Assembly (NCBI RefSeq): GCF_042648365.1
Contig: NZ_JBHRXI010000010.1
Location: forward strand, 620,001-684,000
DNA from: Lutimaribacter_A marinistellae
Lineage (GTDB): Bacteria > Pseudomonadota > Alphaproteobacteria > Rhodobacterales > Rhodobacteraceae
DNA: 64,000 bases
Direction: 5' to 3'
Within the stretch, counting starts at the first letter, position 1. Each line of letters begins with the position of its first letter. Shown here one piece after another: positions 62,476 through 64,000 of the stretch. The position numbers and the translations under genes are program-made. Below the pieces are notes generated by a model. The model had not been told where the DNA came from. It saw only the letters and a list, made by a program, of their open reading frames with translations, and searched no databases.

Positions 62476-63111
62476 ATGACCAAGGAAAAGCCCGCCACAC
62501 AGGAAGAGCGCGCGAAGCAGACCAAGAAAAAGGTCATACGCGCGACCATTGCGTGCCTCGACAAACAAGGCTACGCGGAAACCACTTTCGCGCGCATCCA
62601 GGATCGCGCTGGCGTTTCGCGCGGGGCCATCACGCACCACTTCCCCAACCGGCAAGCGCTTGTCGCGGCGACTGCCATGGAACTGCTGTCCAACGCACTT
62701 GGACCTGTCGAACGCCGCGCGGACAGCACGCCGGACGCGGCCGAACCGGTCGCCGAGTTGATCAAGCATGTATGGGACAGGGTGGTGAACTCCTCGGGCG
62801 GGCGCGCGATGGTGGAAATTCTCGTCGCGTGCCGGACCGACAAGGAATTGCACAGACTGCTCCAGGATCAGTTGCATGACTGGGACCGGCAAAGTCGGGA
62901 ATCGGTCAACACCGCCTATCGGGGAAGCGAGCCGGACGCGGACGACGCAGAGCTTTTGTGGAGTATCATCCGCAACTTTCTGCGCGGCCTGATCCTTCAC
63001 GACAAGTTCGTTGCAGACCCCGCCTACCTGACGCGGATGGTCGAACGTTTCGCACGTATCATGGAAACCCAGCTGATCATGCTCAGCGACCCAAACGAGG
63101 ATCCGGAATGA
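62476..63111 (+). CDS. TetR-family transcriptional regulator
   Basis: The 211-residue regulator has an N-terminal TetR helix-turn-helix (FARIQDRAGVSRGAITHHFP, residues about 36-55) and an all-helical ligand domain. It is divergent from atuA and overlaps the next dehydrogenase gene by four bases. By analogy with AtuR it should repress the terpenoid-CoA genes until an acyl-CoA intermediate binds. Confidence 0.9.
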   Translation: MTKEKPATQEERAKQTKKKVIRATIACLDKQGYAETTFARIQDRAGVSRGAITHHFPNRQALVAATAMELLSNALGPVERRADSTPDAAEPVAELIKHVWDRVVNSSGGRAMVEILVACRTDKELHRLLQDQLHDWDRQSRESVNTAYRGSEPDADDAELLWSIIRNFLRGLILHDKFVADPAYLTRMVERFARIMETQLIMLSDPNEDPE

Positions 63112-64000
63112 CCTGCCCTTCGCCCTTCATGACACCCGAGCGCGAAGCGTTCCGCACCAACCTCAATCGGTTTTTCGACAGCGAAGTGAAACCGAACCTG
63201 GAAAAATGGGAAGCGGACCGCGCCGTGCCTTGGGAAATGCACGAACGCGTCGCCGACCTCGGCGTGTTCGGTTTCGGCATACCCGAGGAATATGGCGGGC
63301 TGGGGTTCGACGACGCGTTCATGCGCGCCGATTATGGCGAAGCGGCATTCGGCTGCGGCGCGTCCGGCTTTGCCGCAGCGGTGGGTGGCCGTTCCATTTC
63401 GATCGGCCCGATTTCCCGGCTGGCACCCGAGAATTTCAAGCGGACCGTCCTTCCCGAGATCATCGCGGGTCGGATGGGTTCGGCACTTGCAATCACCGAA
63501 CCCGGCGGTGGCTCTGACGTCTCGAACATGGCCACGCGTGCAGAACGCAAAGGCAAAGGCTGGGTCCTCAACGGGGCCAAGGCCTACATCACCGGCGGCA
63601 TGGAAGCGCAGTGGTTCGTGGTCGGCGCGCGGACCGGCGGAGCGGGATTGGCGGGCATCTCCCTGTTTCTCGTCGAGGCGGACAGCCCAGGCTTCACCCG
63701 AACGCCTCTTGGCAACAAGCAGGGCTGGCATTGCTCGGAACAGGCGATGCTGCATTTCGACGATTGCCAATTGCCCGACACCGCGCTGATCGGTCCCGAG
63801 AACAAGGGCTTTCTCGCGATCATGAACAATTTCAACTACGAACGGCTGTCGATGATCGCGGGAAGCCTCGGCATGATGAAGCTCTGCTATACGTCCGCGC
63901 TGGACTGGGCACGCGAGCGACGCACCTTCGGCCAGCGATTGATCGAACACCAGGTCATCGCGCACAAGTTCGCCGAGATCTCGGCCCGCATCGACATGAT
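63108..64000 (+). CDS. Acyl-CoA dehydrogenase (3' partial, runs off the window)
   Basis: The frame starts at an ATG overlapping the TetR stop (ATGA) and stays open to the window end, about 297 residues. Motifs are MGSALAITEPGGGSDVSNMA (FAD/substrate), KAYITGGMEAQWFVVGART, and ARERRTFGQRLIEHQVIAHK near the cut. It is a second acyl-CoA dehydrogenase tied to the TetR gene, so it probably oxidises a substrate of the divergent atu-like pathway. Confidence 0.88.
   Translation, partial: MTCPSPFMTPEREAFRTNLNRFFDSEVKPNLEKWEADRAVPWEMHERVADLGVFGFGIPEEYGGLGFDDAFMRADYGEAAFGCGASGFAAAVGGRSISIGPISRLAPENFKRTVLPEIIAGRMGSALAITEPGGGSDVSNMATRAERKGKGWVLNGAKAYITGGMEAQWFVVGARTGGAGLAGISLFLVEADSPGFTRTPLGNKQGWHCSEQAMLHFDDCQLPDTALIGPENKGFLAIMNNFNYERLSMIAGSLGMMKLCYTSALDWARERRTFGQRLIEHQVIAHKFAEISARIDM

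Overview
The window is a GC-rich (mid-60s % by eye), densely packed chromosome segment of an alphaproteobacterium. The operon styles, ATGA/GTGA stop-start overlaps, gene families and phn gene order fit a marine Rhodobacterales (Roseobacter-group) organism; this assignment is inference. No rRNA, tRNA, CRISPR array, transposase or prophage gene was seen. One assembly gap of 163 N lies at 52874-53036.

Region 1 (1-16.2 kb) is phosphorus scavenging. A three-gene operon (partial glycosyltransferase, polysaccharide deacetylase, small methyltransferase) abuts a complete C-P lyase locus. That locus holds phnM, a divergent 2H-phosphoesterase-like gene (DUF1045 type), phnN-L-(corA)-K-J-I-H-G read from a divergent phnF, a frameshifted hexapeptide acyltransferase, and the phnC-D-E-E uptake system. 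Divergent to phnC is rpe. No phnP is present, and the 2H-phosphoesterase-like protein is the best local candidate to replace it.

Region 2 (16.5-24.9 kb) is one minus-strand beta-oxidation operon: a FadJ/PimF-like bifunctional enzyme, a thiolase, a large/small acyl-CoA dehydrogenase pair like PimC/PimD, a hotdog thioesterase, an enoyl-CoA hydratase and an acyl-CoA ligase. It is probably for dicarboxylyl-CoA or similar substrates. Region 3 (25.1-30.4 kb) has a DgoK-like kinase and a three-gene MacAB-like exporter.

Region 4 (30.5-46.6 kb) is a tryptophan/aromatic catabolic island. On the minus strand are kynB (alpha/beta-hydrolase type), kynA, a three-subunit molybdenum hydroxylase, a MoaD-like protein and a small metallopeptidase. 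On the plus strand is a CoA-dependent 2-aminobenzoate (anthranilate) pathway: a flavin monooxygenase/old-yellow-enzyme fusion, a MarR regulator, an enoyl-CoA hydratase, an acyl-CoA dehydrogenase, a benzoate/2-aminobenzoate-CoA ligase and a Rid-family protein. Convergent to it, across a shared terminator, is a 1070-residue reductive dehalogenase fused to its own FMN/NAD(P)H/[2Fe-2S] reductase, with a divergent LuxR-type regulator. This is the most striking gene in the window and suggests that halogenated aromatic compounds, perhaps halo-tryptophan or halo-anthranilate derivatives, are substrates.

Region 5 (47.4-52.8 kb) is an aminotransferase, a fused E1 alpha/beta 2-oxoacid dehydrogenase and a FabD-like acyltransferase, divergent from a LysR regulator. 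Region 6 (53.0-64.0 kb) is an acyclic-terpene-utilisation (atu)-like operon: AtuA-like protein, carboxylase beta, isohexenylglutaconyl-CoA-hydratase-like protein, biotin-carrying carboxylase alpha, nitronate monooxygenase, a TIGR03084-like protein and an acyl-CoA dehydrogenase. It is divergent from a TetR regulator followed by a second acyl-CoA dehydrogenase cut by the window end.

A 60-67 bp hairpin-forming element recurs a few bases after stop codons in at least three convergent intergenic regions, and the N gap begins exactly at the end of one copy.
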